A stretch of DNA of 22,225 nt, taken from the NCBI GenBank assembly GCA_964463505.1, contig CAYXDC010000055.1:1-22225 (forward strand). The letters run 5' to 3'. The position numbers and the translations under genes are program-made. The DNA is from JAJZSS01 sp964463505. Lineage in GTDB: Bacteria > Chloroflexota > Anaerolineae > Anaerolineales > UBA4823. Below, piece after piece: positions 14,023-21,855 of the stretch (positions within the stretch are counted from its first letter, which is position 1; each line of letters starts with the position of its first letter). The notes below the pieces were generated by a model. It ran no database searches and was not told the DNA's origin. It saw nothing but the letters and a program-made list of their open reading frames with translations.

Positions 14023-14826
14023 GTGAGCGCCCCTGCCCTGCAATTTGATGTATTCACCCTCTTCCCCGACGTCTTTGCACCCTACTTACAAAGCAGCATC
14101 CTGCTGCGCGCCCAACAGCACCAGCTGATTCAAATTCAACTTCATAATATCCGTGATTGGACGACCGATCGCCATCACATCACCGACGATGAGCCCTACG
14201 GCGGTGGCGGCGGGATGGTTATGAAACCTGAGCCCATTTTCACGGCTGTAGAGAGCGTACTGGGTGCGCCACCTTCCTGTCCCGTCATTTTATTAACCCC
14301 CCAGGGCCGGTTGTTTGACCAAACCGTTGCCCGCCAGCTGGTGATGCCAGCCCTGCAGCACCTTACATCAACGGTAGAAGCACCTGCACCTCGCCTGGCG
14401 TTGTTATGCGGGCGCTATGAAGGTGTAGACGAGCGCGTCCGACAGCACCTGGTAACGGACGAAATATCAATTGGTGACTACGTACTCACCGGTGGCGAGT
14501 TAGCAGCGCTTGTGATCATCGACGCAGTCAGTCGCATGATTCCGGGTGTCCTGGGTGATCCCGACGGTGCAGAAGACGATTCACATGCTTCAGGCTTGCT
14601 TGAATATCCACACTACACCCGTCCGCCAGAATTTCGTGGTTATTCAGTTCCCGAAGTGCTGCTCTCCGGCAATCATGCGCTGATTGCTCGCTGGCGCAGG
14701 GAACAAGCCTTGCTGCGCACCTGGCAGCGACGCCCTGATCTGCTGCTCACGGCGCCGCTCAGTGAAAAAGACCGCAAATACCTTGCCAAACTTGAAGAAG
14801 AATACCCGCCAGACATAGAGAGTTAG
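14023..14826 (+). CDS. trmD: tRNA (guanine-N1-)-methyltransferase
   Basis: 267 residues from GTG 14023. The residues before FDVFTLFPDVF are few, as expected for TrmD, and no later start would keep that first strand. Signatures: DDEPYGGGGGMVMKPEP, LLCGRYEGVDERV, the trefoil-knot AdoMet region SIGDYVLTGGELAALVIIDA and PGVLG, then LEYPHYTRPPEFRG. It methylates G37 of tRNAs to prevent frameshifting. It is not beside rimM, rpsP or rplS as in many bacteria; here it stands alone behind its own leaderless promoter. The 83-nt gap to the MFS gene carries two small hairpins. Confidence 0.96.
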   Translation: MSAPALQFDVFTLFPDVFAPYLQSSILLRAQQHQLIQIQLHNIRDWTTDRHHITDDEPYGGGGGMVMKPEPIFTAVESVLGAPPSCPVILLTPQGRLFDQTVARQLVMPALQHLTSTVEAPAPRLALLCGRYEGVDERVRQHLVTDEISIGDYVLTGGELAALVIIDAVSRMIPGVLGDPDGAEDDSHASGLLEYPHYTRPPEFRGYSVPEVLLSGNHALIARWRREQALLRTWQRRPDLLLTAPLSEKDRKYLAKLEEEYPPDIES

Positions 14827-14827
14827 C

Positions 14828-14870
14828 CCCACGAATGTGGGCCAGACAAGCAACCTGCTTGTGCCGTCTG
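14828..14870 (+). other. Two small hairpins between trmD and the MFS gene
   Basis: CCCAC-GAAT-GTGGG at 14828-14841 (5 bp) and ACAAGCA-ACC-TGCTTGT at 14846-14862 (7 bp), the latter flanked by CAGAC/GTCTG. No T-run follows, so a terminator is not proven; they may be a leader structure or a weak terminator. Confidence 0.4.
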
Positions 14871-14909
14871 ATCTACCTGGATTCACTGATCTGAAAGCGG
14901 AGGCACCTC

Positions 14910-16184
14910 ATGAAATTCAGCTATCCTAAAACTTTTCTGCTCGGATTTGGTTTTTTTGGCGTCAGTGTCATTTGGGGCACTTATAATGCATTTGTACCAT
15001 TATTCCTAGCCAATAAATTCAACCTGGCGCCGGCGCTCATCGGCTTCTTCATGACCCTGGATAACATTGCCGCTCTGCTGATCCAACCCTCGGTGGGAGC
15101 CTGGTCGGATCAATTACGCACGCCGATTGGCAGACGCATGCCATTTATCCTGATTGGTGCACCCATCGGCGCCCTGGCTTTCGGTTTAATCCCGCTTGTC
15201 AGCGTACTGCCACTTTTTGTTGCCTGCACCACCAGCTTGCTCATCAGCATGGCCTTCTGGCGCACGCCAGTGATTGCGTTGATGCCTGACATCACCCCAT
15301 CCCAATATCGCTCGCAAGCCAATGGGATCATCAATTTTATGGGGGGTGTTGGGGCAATTATTTCATTCCTAGGTGGAGCTACCCTTTACGAGATGAATAC
15401 AGCATATCCCTTCTGGCTGGGTTCTGTACTGGTCATTGTAGCCAGCCTGATGGTGCTGATTTTCATTCGTGAGCCAAAAGAGTATCAGACAAGTGAAAAA
15501 CAACCCGGTATTATCGAAAGCATCAAGCAGGTTATCAACGATCCAGAAAAAAGCCCATTACGCATGCTTTCAGCGATATTTTTTTGGTTCGTTGCCTACA
15601 ATGCCATCGAAGCTTTCTTCACCTTATATGCCACCAACCATCTCGGCTATTCCGAAGCGGATGGGGCGCGCTTGTTAGGACAGCTTTCGCTGCTCTTCGT
15701 ATTGTTTGCCCTGCCCTCCGGCTATATCGGTGGACGCATCGGGCGCCGCCCCACAATTATGACTGGGATCACCCTCATGGCAGCCGCAATGCTCGTTATG
15801 TATTTCCTGCCGGTTGAGGCTCTGACGATCCAGCTTACCCGCTTACCGGTCCTGGGAAATGTGCCAGTAATTGGCTTGATCCTGATGATCGCGGGTATCG
15901 CCTGGGCTTTGATCAATATCAACTCCCTACCAATGGTTGTGGACATGACCACAGCAGCCCGTCTGGGGACTTTCACTGGTTTATATTACCTGGCGTCCAC
16001 GCTGGCCGCGATCGCTGGGCCGAACATCAATGGTTGGATCATCCAGCTTGGCGGGCGAAATTACAACACGATCATGCTTGTGGCGCCTGTCTTCATGCTG
16101 ATTGCCTGGATATTGATCTCGGGCGTCAAGCGAGGTGAAGCCACCCATACAGTTGAAACAGCCCCTGCTGACATGGCAATCTAG
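14910..16184 (+). CDS. MFS transporter, SLC45/sucrose-proton symporter-like (GPH-type)
   Basis: 424 residues from ATG 14910, with GGAGG at 14899-14903 and a 6-nt spacer. About twelve hydrophobic segments are present. The cytoplasmic loop 2-3 reads GAWSDQLRTPIGRRMPFILIGAP, given by its key residues: the D-x(5)-GRR-x-PFI signature typical of SLC45/plant sucrose transporters and related glycoside-pentoside-hexuronide carriers. A second loop, GGRIGRRPTIM, repeats the MFS motif between helices 8 and 9. It should import a sugar or glycoside with protons or Na+ (inference). galE follows after 24 nt, which supports a sugar role. Confidence 0.82.
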   Translation: MKFSYPKTFLLGFGFFGVSVIWGTYNAFVPLFLANKFNLAPALIGFFMTLDNIAALLIQPSVGAWSDQLRTPIGRRMPFILIGAPIGALAFGLIPLVSVLPLFVACTTSLLISMAFWRTPVIALMPDITPSQYRSQANGIINFMGGVGAIISFLGGATLYEMNTAYPFWLGSVLVIVASLMVLIFIREPKEYQTSEKQPGIIESIKQVINDPEKSPLRMLSAIFFWFVAYNAIEAFFTLYATNHLGYSEADGARLLGQLSLLFVLFALPSGYIGGRIGRRPTIMTGITLMAAAMLVMYFLPVEALTIQLTRLPVLGNVPVIGLILMIAGIAWALININSLPMVVDMTTAARLGTFTGLYYLASTLAAIAGPNINGWIIQLGGRNYNTIMLVAPVFMLIAWILISGVKRGEATHTVETAPADMAI

Positions 16185-16208
16185 GTTACATATAGACGAG
16201 GAGCTCCC

Positions 16209-17219
16209 ATGAATATCCTGGTAACCGGCGGAGCCGGCTATATTGGCAGCCACACCTGTCTGGAACTACTCCAGGCAGGTTACGAAGTGATCGTGGTCGA
16301 TAACCTGTCGAACAGCAAAGAAGAAGCCTTAAACAGAGTCCTGGAGATAACCGGCAAAACACTCACTTTTTACCGGGTAGATCTATTGGATAAAGCCGCG
16401 CTGGATCAAGTATTCGCAGCACATCCAATTGACAGCGTGATCCATTTCGCCGGGTTGAAAGCCGTGGGAGAGTCGGTTAGCATCCCCTTGCATTATTACC
16501 AGAACAATGTCGCCGGGACGCTTAATTTGTGCCAGGTAATGCAAAAACATCAGGTTAAAAAACTGGTCTTCAGCTCTTCTGCCACGGTGTATGGAGAGAC
16601 CAATCCTTCGCCACTCCGGGAAGATTTTCCACTCTCCGCGACCAACCCGTACGGCCGCTCCAAGCTGATGATTGAGGAGATCCTGCGCGATCTACACCGC
16701 TCAGATCCCGAATGGGATATCGCTTTATTGCGCTATTTCAACCCGGTGGGTGCTCACCCCAGTGGGCGAATTGGTGAAGATCCCAATGGCATTCCCAACA
16801 ATCTACTCCCTTATATCACCCAGGTAGCGGTGGGACGCTTGGAGCAGCTATCGGTATTTGGCAGCGACTACCCCACCCCGGATGGCACGGGGATCCGGGA
16901 TTATATCCATGTGGCGGATCTGGCAGTAGGGCATCTCAAAGCCCTGCAAAGGCTGGCATCGCGCCCCGGTGCTGTCGCCTACAATCTGGGAACCGGGCAG
17001 GGTTACAGCGTGCTGGAAGTGGTACAGGCCTTTTCGAAAGCTTGCGGCAAGCCGATCCCATACCGTCTCACCGATCGCCGTCCGGGAGATGTGGCCGTCA
17101 GCGTTGCCGACCCCACTCGCGCCCACCAGGAGCTTAACTGGCAGGCTGTGCACACACTCACAGATATGTGTGTTGATTCCTGGCGCTGGCAATCACAGAA
17201 CCCACAAGGCTACCCCTAA
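16209..17219 (+). CDS. galE: UDP-glucose 4-epimerase
   Basis: 336 residues from ATG 16209, with GAGGAG just ahead. The NAD-binding Rossmann motif TGGAGYIGSH is at 6-15, the catalytic Ser124 in SSSATVYG, and Tyr148-x3-Lys152 in NPYGRSK; RYFNPVGAHPSG and DGTGIRDYIHV are GalE-specific. It interconverts UDP-glucose and UDP-galactose in the cytoplasm, in galactose use or surface glycan synthesis. It is probably co-transcribed with the sugar transporter upstream. No kinase or uridylyltransferase of the Leloir pathway is in the window. Confidence 0.96.
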   Translation: MNILVTGGAGYIGSHTCLELLQAGYEVIVVDNLSNSKEEALNRVLEITGKTLTFYRVDLLDKAALDQVFAAHPIDSVIHFAGLKAVGESVSIPLHYYQNNVAGTLNLCQVMQKHQVKKLVFSSSATVYGETNPSPLREDFPLSATNPYGRSKLMIEEILRDLHRSDPEWDIALLRYFNPVGAHPSGRIGEDPNGIPNNLLPYITQVAVGRLEQLSVFGSDYPTPDGTGIRDYIHVADLAVGHLKALQRLASRPGAVAYNLGTGQGYSVLEVVQAFSKACGKPIPYRLTDRRPGDVAVSVADPTRAHQELNWQAVHTLTDMCVDSWRWQSQNPQGYP

Positions 17220-17284
17220 AGGCGAAGCCATAGATATAACTCGATATCAACTCAACCAACACAAGGCACTCAGATTACGAAACC

Positions 17285-18004
17285 ATGCTAGCTTTAGACC
17301 CCGACTGGATCCTGCACGTCGATGAGGCGATCCTAGTGGTAAATAAGCCGCCAGGATTGCTCAGTTTGCCCGATGGCTACGATGCATCTGCGCCGCATCT
17401 AAAATCCTTGCTGGAACGAGAATATGGGCCTGTATGGATCGTCCACCGCCTGGACCGCCAGACAAGCGGGGTAATTGTGCTCGTTCGCAGCGCAGCAGCA
17501 CATCGCCACCTGAACACCCAGTTTGAACAACGCCAGGTTTCCAAGTCATATCACGCCCTTGTATCAGGCAATCCCAGCTGGGAGGAAAAAACGGTCCGTT
17601 TGCCCCTGCGCCCGAATGGAGACCGGCGCCACCGGACCATTGTGGATGCCGACAACGGCAAGCCCGCGGTTACGGAACTAAAGGTTAAACAACATTATTA
17701 TGGTGCTAAAGTGTGCCTGGTTGAGGCAATCCCCCACACCGGGCGCACCCATCAAATCCGCGCACACCTGGCTGCAATAGGACACCCATTGGTAGCCGAT
17801 GCACTGTATGGCGGAGGCAAGGCATTACTGTGCTCGCAAATATTGCCGCCAACCTCGTTCACTACCGACATACCGTTATTAGAGCGCGCTGCGCTGCATG
17901 CAAAGTCTTTAGAATTCATGCATCCAACCCGATCTGAACGCATTGTTTTCTGCGCGCCATATCCTGCCGATTTGGCGCGTGTATTGCATCTTCTGGGGGA
18001 GTGA
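17285..18004 (+). CDS. RluA-family pseudouridine synthase
   Basis: 239 residues from ATG 17285. The catalytic motif HRLDRQTSGV near residues 56-65 carries the essential Asp. EAIPHTGRTHQIRAHLAAIGHPLVADALYG is the second family block, given by its key residues HTGRTHQIR and GHP. An S4 domain is absent, so it is a short RluA/RluC-type enzyme without RNA-binding extension. It converts uridines in rRNA or tRNA to pseudouridine; the target cannot be told. No clear Shine-Dalgarno precedes the ATG. It lies between galE (65-nt gap) and hrcA, probably as an independent unit. Confidence 0.9.
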   Translation: MLALDPDWILHVDEAILVVNKPPGLLSLPDGYDASAPHLKSLLEREYGPVWIVHRLDRQTSGVIVLVRSAAAHRHLNTQFEQRQVSKSYHALVSGNPSWEEKTVRLPLRPNGDRRHRTIVDADNGKPAVTELKVKQHYYGAKVCLVEAIPHTGRTHQIRAHLAAIGHPLVADALYGGGKALLCSQILPPTSFTTDIPLLERAALHAKSLEFMHPTRSERIVFCAPYPADLARVLHLLGE

Positions 18005-18070
18005 AGAGCGACCTGTCCGGCAAGCAGTGTTAATTCCATGTCAGAATCTGCTGGCAAGCAAGCTGATTTC

Positions 18071-18099
18071 TTGACGTACGTCTGCGCGCATGGTATCAT
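18071..18099 (+). promoter_or_regulatory. Sigma-A promoter of the hrcA-grpE-dnaK-dnaJ operon
   Basis: -35 TTGACG (18071-18076), 17-nt spacer, -10 TATCAT (18094-18099). The predicted start is near 18106, just before CIRCE. Confidence 0.85.
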
Positions 18100-18112
18100 C
18101 TTAAGTCGATTT

Positions 18113-18139
18113 TTAGCACTCTCTCGACGAGAGTGCTAA
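18113..18139 (+). promoter_or_regulatory. CIRCE operator (HrcA binding site) of the hrcA operon
   Basis: Perfect TTAGCACTC-N9-GAGTGCTAA, with arms identical to the groESL copy. It starts 13 nt after the -10 box and ends 14 nt before the hrcA start, so HrcA should repress its own operon. Confidence 0.98.
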
Positions 18140-18153
18140 AATGGTGGAGTAAG

Positions 18154-19188
18154 ATGCCAAACCTGACGGAACGACAGAAACAAATTCTGGCTCTGGTGAT
18201 ACGCGATTATATTGAAACTGCTCAACCAGTTGGCTCACAGCGGCTGGTGGATGTTTACAATTTAACGTTTAGCTCAGCCACAATACGCAATGAAATGGTT
18301 GCGCTGACCGAGCTAGGCTATCTGCGCCAGCCGCACACATCTGCCGGGCGCGTCCCCAGCGAAGAAGGCTACCGTTATTTCGTGGGGCAATTGATGGGCA
18401 ACACCGACCTCCCAATCCCCACCAAGCGCATGATCGTCCACCAGTTTTATCAGGCTGGAACGGATATCGAGCGCTGGATGCGTCTGGCGGCTTCCGTACT
18501 CGCTCATCAATCTCAATCTGCCTCTGTGGTGACTGCCCCGCATTCGGATATGCCGGTGTTCAAGCATATCGAGCTGATCAACACACGTGGTAAGCAAGTT
18601 TTAATGGTGCTGGTAACAGCCAGTGGTGAAATCCGGCAGCAAATGCTGACTCTGGCTGAGCCAGTGACCCAGGAACAACTCAGCCAGGTTGCCCAGCACT
18701 TAAACAGCCTCTACCAGGGGCTTAATCTGGATAACATCCAGGCATTTAGCAGCCAGCTGGAAGCCCTGGAACAAGATATCACCAAATTAATTATTGAAGA
18801 TATCCGCCAATCGAGCCACATCCTGGGTGGGGAAGTTTACCGCGATGGCTTAACTCATGTGCTGGCAGAACCAGAGTTCGCCGAAGTAGGTGGGGCCCGC
18901 CGTGCCTTACGCATCCTAGAAGAACGCCCTTTGTTGGAGGATTTGATCACGCGCACTGTGCTCTCCACTGAATTGGGGGGCGTGCAAGTGTTAATTGGCG
19001 GCGAAGGCACTTATGAGGAACTGCGAGAATGTTCGGTTGTCCTGGCGCGCTATGGTCATCCTGGCCTGGCTACCGGCACCCTGGGTGTCCTCGGACCGAT
19101 CCGTATGCCCTATGGACGCACAATCTCAACTGTGCGATTCGTCGCCAATCTACTGAGTGACCTGGTGGTAGACCTGCATACTGAATAG
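18154..19188 (+). CDS. hrcA: Heat-inducible transcription repressor HrcA
   Basis: 344 residues from ATG 18154 (MPNLTERQKQIL), with GGTGGAG at 18143-18149 ahead. An in-frame GTG at 18133 lies inside the CIRCE arm and is rejected. The N-terminal winged helix (VIRDYIETAQPVGSQRLV, SSATIRNEMVALTELGYL, HTSAGRVPSEEGYR) is typical; the middle GAF-like domain and the C-terminal GPIRMPYGRTISTVRFV also match HrcA. It binds CIRCE and in well-studied species needs GroEL for activity, so free GroEL reports folding load. Both CIRCE sites in this window are its expected targets. Confidence 0.97.
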   Translation: MPNLTERQKQILALVIRDYIETAQPVGSQRLVDVYNLTFSSATIRNEMVALTELGYLRQPHTSAGRVPSEEGYRYFVGQLMGNTDLPIPTKRMIVHQFYQAGTDIERWMRLAASVLAHQSQSASVVTAPHSDMPVFKHIELINTRGKQVLMVLVTASGEIRQQMLTLAEPVTQEQLSQVAQHLNSLYQGLNLDNIQAFSSQLEALEQDITKLIIEDIRQSSHILGGEVYRDGLTHVLAEPEFAEVGGARRALRILEERPLLEDLITRTVLSTELGGVQVLIGGEGTYEELRECSVVLARYGHPGLATGTLGVLGPIRMPYGRTISTVRFVANLLSDLVVDLHTE

Positions 19189-19238
19189 TCATCGCACAGG
19201 TGCTACCTTTGCAATCAAACCGGAGGAATTAGTCGATT

Positions 19239-19799
19239 ATGGCCGATTTTGAAATAAAAGAACCCGAAAACACTGAACCAGAACAGATCCACGAGACCAC
19301 CCTGGAAACCGAAGAAAACGGTGAGGCGCTCCCAGACCTGGAGAGTTTAATGCAAGCGCTCAAGGACAGCCAGGCAAAAGCCGATGAATATCTGGATGGC
19401 TGGCAACGCGCGCGCGCCGATTTTGCCAACTATAAACGACGCATTGAGCGTGAGCAAAGCCAGGTGTACCAAAACGCCGCCGGCAATATCCTCAAACGCT
19501 ACATAGAAATCCTGGACGATTTGGAGCGCGCTTTAAAAAACCGCCCTCAAGACGGTGATGGAGCGATCTGGGCAGCTGGGATTGAATTAATTTATCGAAA
19601 ATTCCTGGTCATCCTGGAATCTGAGGGAGTGACCCAACAACAGGCACAGGGCAGCGATTTTGACCCCACGCTGCACGAAGCTATTTCATCTGAACCGCAT
19701 GCAGATTACGAAAGCGGTCAGATTATCGAAGTAATCAAAAATGGATATATGCTGGGAGAGCGAGTTCTACGTCCAGCCCTCGTAAGGGTTGCTCAGTAA
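19239..19799 (+). CDS. grpE: Nucleotide exchange factor GrpE
   Basis: 186 residues from ATG 19239; GGAGG at 19222-19226 leaves a rather long 12-nt spacer. The acidic disordered N-terminus (about 1-45) is followed by a long coiled coil with DGWQRARADFANYKRR, a classical GrpE block, and the beta-wing GSDFDPTLHEAI ending in YMLGERVLRPALVRVA. It dimerises and releases ADP from DnaK. It lies 50 nt after hrcA and 70 nt before dnaK. Confidence 0.96.
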   Translation: MADFEIKEPENTEPEQIHETTLETEENGEALPDLESLMQALKDSQAKADEYLDGWQRARADFANYKRRIEREQSQVYQNAAGNILKRYIEILDDLERALKNRPQDGDGAIWAAGIELIYRKFLVILESEGVTQQQAQGSDFDPTLHEAISSEPHADYESGQIIEVIKNGYMLGERVLRPALVRVAQ

Positions 19800-19869
19800 A
19801 GCCCATCTCAAATCTACCCGCGGAGTTATCCCGCACTTAGCGATGCTTTAAACACTGGAGGATTAATCA

Positions 19870-21777
19870 ATGGGAAAAATCATTGGCATTGACCTGGGCA
19901 CCACCAATTCCGTTGTCGCCGTAATGGAAGGCGGCGAACCGGTTGTGATCCCTTCGGCTGAGGGCGAACGCCTCGTCCCTTCTGTCGTAGCAGTCAATAA
20001 AAACCACGAGCGCCTCACCGGGCGTGTGGCGCGCAACCAGGCCGTTATGAACGCTGAGAATACAATCTATTCTATTAAGCGTTACATGGGCCGAAAATTC
20101 AACGATGCTGAAGTCCAGAAGGCTTTATCACGTGCGCCATACAAAGTAGCCGAGGCGCCCAATGGCGATGTGCGCGTGATCCTGGATGGGAAAGAATACT
20201 CCCCGCCTGAAATTTCCGCCATGGTGCTGGCAAAAATCAAACGTGATGCTGAAGCTTACCTGGGCGAAACTGTCACACAGGCAGTCATCACCGTACCTGC
20301 GTATTTCAACGATGCGCAGCGCAACGCTACCAAGGATGCTGGCAAGATCGCTGGGTTGGAAGTATTGCGCATCATTAACGAACCGACAGCATCCTCCCTG
20401 GCATATGGGCTGGATAAGAAAAAAGATGAAGTCATCGCAGTCTATGATCTGGGCGGTGGGACTTTTGATATTTCCATTCTGGATGTCGGGGATGGCGTAT
20501 TTCAGGTGCGCTCCACCAGTGGCGATACTTTCCTGGGCGGCGATGACTTCGATCAGCGCATTATCGATCACATTGCTGAGGAATTCCAGCGCCAGAACGG
20601 GATCGACCTGCGCAATGATCGCCAGGCGCTACAACGGCTGCGTGAAGCTGGAGAAAAAGCCAAGATCGAGCTCTCCAGTGTCCTCCAAACCGAGATCAAC
20701 CTGCCTTATGTTACCGCCGACGCGAGCGGTCCTAAACACCTGGTAATGACCCTCACTCGTTCCAAGCTTGAGCAATTAACCCGCGATCTGGTTGAGCGCA
20801 CCCTGGAACCGGTGCGGCATGCCTTGCGTGACGCCGGCCTGGAACCAAGTCAGATCAGTGAAGTGGTCCTGGTGGGTGGCATGACCCGTATGCCAGCGGT
20901 GCAAGAAGCAGTACGCAAACTCTTCAACAAAGAGCCCCACAAAGGCGTCAATCCCGATGAAGTTGTGGCGATAGGCGCTGCTATCCAGGCCGGTGTATTG
21001 GGCGGCGAGGTCAAAGACATCCTTCTATTAGATGTTACCCCGTTGAGCCTATCCGTTGAAACTCTCGGTGGAGTTGCTACCCCCCTGATCGAACGCAACA
21101 CCACGATTCCCACCCGTAAGAGCCAGATTTTCTCCACGGCCAGCGATAACCAGTCGCAGGTAGAGATCCATGTACTTCAGGGCGAGCGCCCCATGGCAGC
21201 CGACAATAAATCACTGGGCCGTTTCATCCTGGATGGCCTCCCGCCCGCCCCACGCGGTATTCCGCAGGTTGAAGTTACCTTTGATATCGATGCCAACGGC
21301 ATCTTAAAAGTGACTGCTCAGGACAAAGCCACCGGGCGCAGCCAGCATATCACCATCACCGCCTCCTCCGGTCTCAATGATGCTGAGGTCGAGCGCATGC
21401 GCAAAGAAGCTGAGGTGCATGCCGATGAAGACCGCAAGCGCAAGGAAATGATCGAATCGCGCAATAATGCCGATAACGCTGTCTACACCGCTGAAAAGGT
21501 GCTGCGCGACTTGGGCGAGAAAATACCCGCCGATCTAAAGAGCAATGTTGAGAGCGAAGTCCAGAAAGTGCGCTCGGTCATGGATGGCGAGGACGCCGAA
21601 GCCATCCGTAAAGCGACCGAAAGCCTGAACCAAGTAGTCCAGCAAGTCGGCGCAGCAGCATACCAACAAGGTGCGCCAACCGCCGAGGGGGCTGATCCAG
21701 GCGCCAGTAACGCCAGCGGCAACTCAGGTGGACCTGGTGATGAAGATGTCGTTGAAGGCGAATTTCGGAACGCTTAA
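19870..21777 (+). CDS. dnaK: Chaperone protein DnaK (Hsp70)
   Basis: 635 residues from ATG 19870, with GGAGG at 19857-19861 and an 8-nt spacer. The three Hsp70 signatures are present: GIDLGTTNS near residue 5, VYDLGGGTFDISIL near 190, and VVLVGGMTRMPAVQ near 335. The interdomain linker DILLLDVTPLSLS, the peptide-binding domain, a helical lid and a Gly/Ala-rich tail ending DEDVVEGEFRNA follow. The N-terminal domain carries the insert of about 24 residues (around RKFNDAEVQKALSRAP) typical of Gram-negative and many other DnaKs but missing in Firmicutes. It works with the GrpE and DnaJ encoded on either side. Confidence 0.98.
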   Translation: MGKIIGIDLGTTNSVVAVMEGGEPVVIPSAEGERLVPSVVAVNKNHERLTGRVARNQAVMNAENTIYSIKRYMGRKFNDAEVQKALSRAPYKVAEAPNGDVRVILDGKEYSPPEISAMVLAKIKRDAEAYLGETVTQAVITVPAYFNDAQRNATKDAGKIAGLEVLRIINEPTASSLAYGLDKKKDEVIAVYDLGGGTFDISILDVGDGVFQVRSTSGDTFLGGDDFDQRIIDHIAEEFQRQNGIDLRNDRQALQRLREAGEKAKIELSSVLQTEINLPYVTADASGPKHLVMTLTRSKLEQLTRDLVERTLEPVRHALRDAGLEPSQISEVVLVGGMTRMPAVQEAVRKLFNKEPHKGVNPDEVVAIGAAIQAGVLGGEVKDILLLDVTPLSLSVETLGGVATPLIERNTTIPTRKSQIFSTASDNQSQVEIHVLQGERPMAADNKSLGRFILDGLPPAPRGIPQVEVTFDIDANGILKVTAQDKATGRSQHITITASSGLNDAEVERMRKEAEVHADEDRKRKEMIESRNNADNAVYTAEKVLRDLGEKIPADLKSNVESEVQKVRSVMDGEDAEAIRKATESLNQVVQQVGAAAYQQGAPTAEGADPGASNASGNSGGPGDEDVVEGEFRNA

Positions 21778-21798
21778 TGTACATTTACAGCAAATTTG

Positions 21799-21832
21799 TA
21801 AAGGTTGGAAGCCATCTGGCTTCCAACCTTTA
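21799..21832 (+). terminator. Perfect hairpin between dnaK and dnaJ (weak terminator or processing stem)
   Basis: A 16-bp perfect inverted repeat (21799-21814 with 21817-21832), core AAAGGTTGGAAGCCA. As RNA the minimal loop would be ATCT. Only TTT lies at its 3' end, then AAACC, so complete termination is doubtful; partial termination or mRNA processing within the operon fits better. Confidence 0.65.
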
Positions 21833-21855
21833 AACCTTAAACCGCAGGCAATGGT

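Noticed and set aside
18017..18060. GGCAAGCA direct repeat upstream of hrcA
   Set aside because: Only 8 bp, not positioned at the promoter in a regular way; likely chance.
18133..18153. GTG start of hrcA within CIRCE
   Set aside because: The codon lies in the operator arm; ATG 18154 has GGTGGAG ahead and begins the conserved LTERQ segment.
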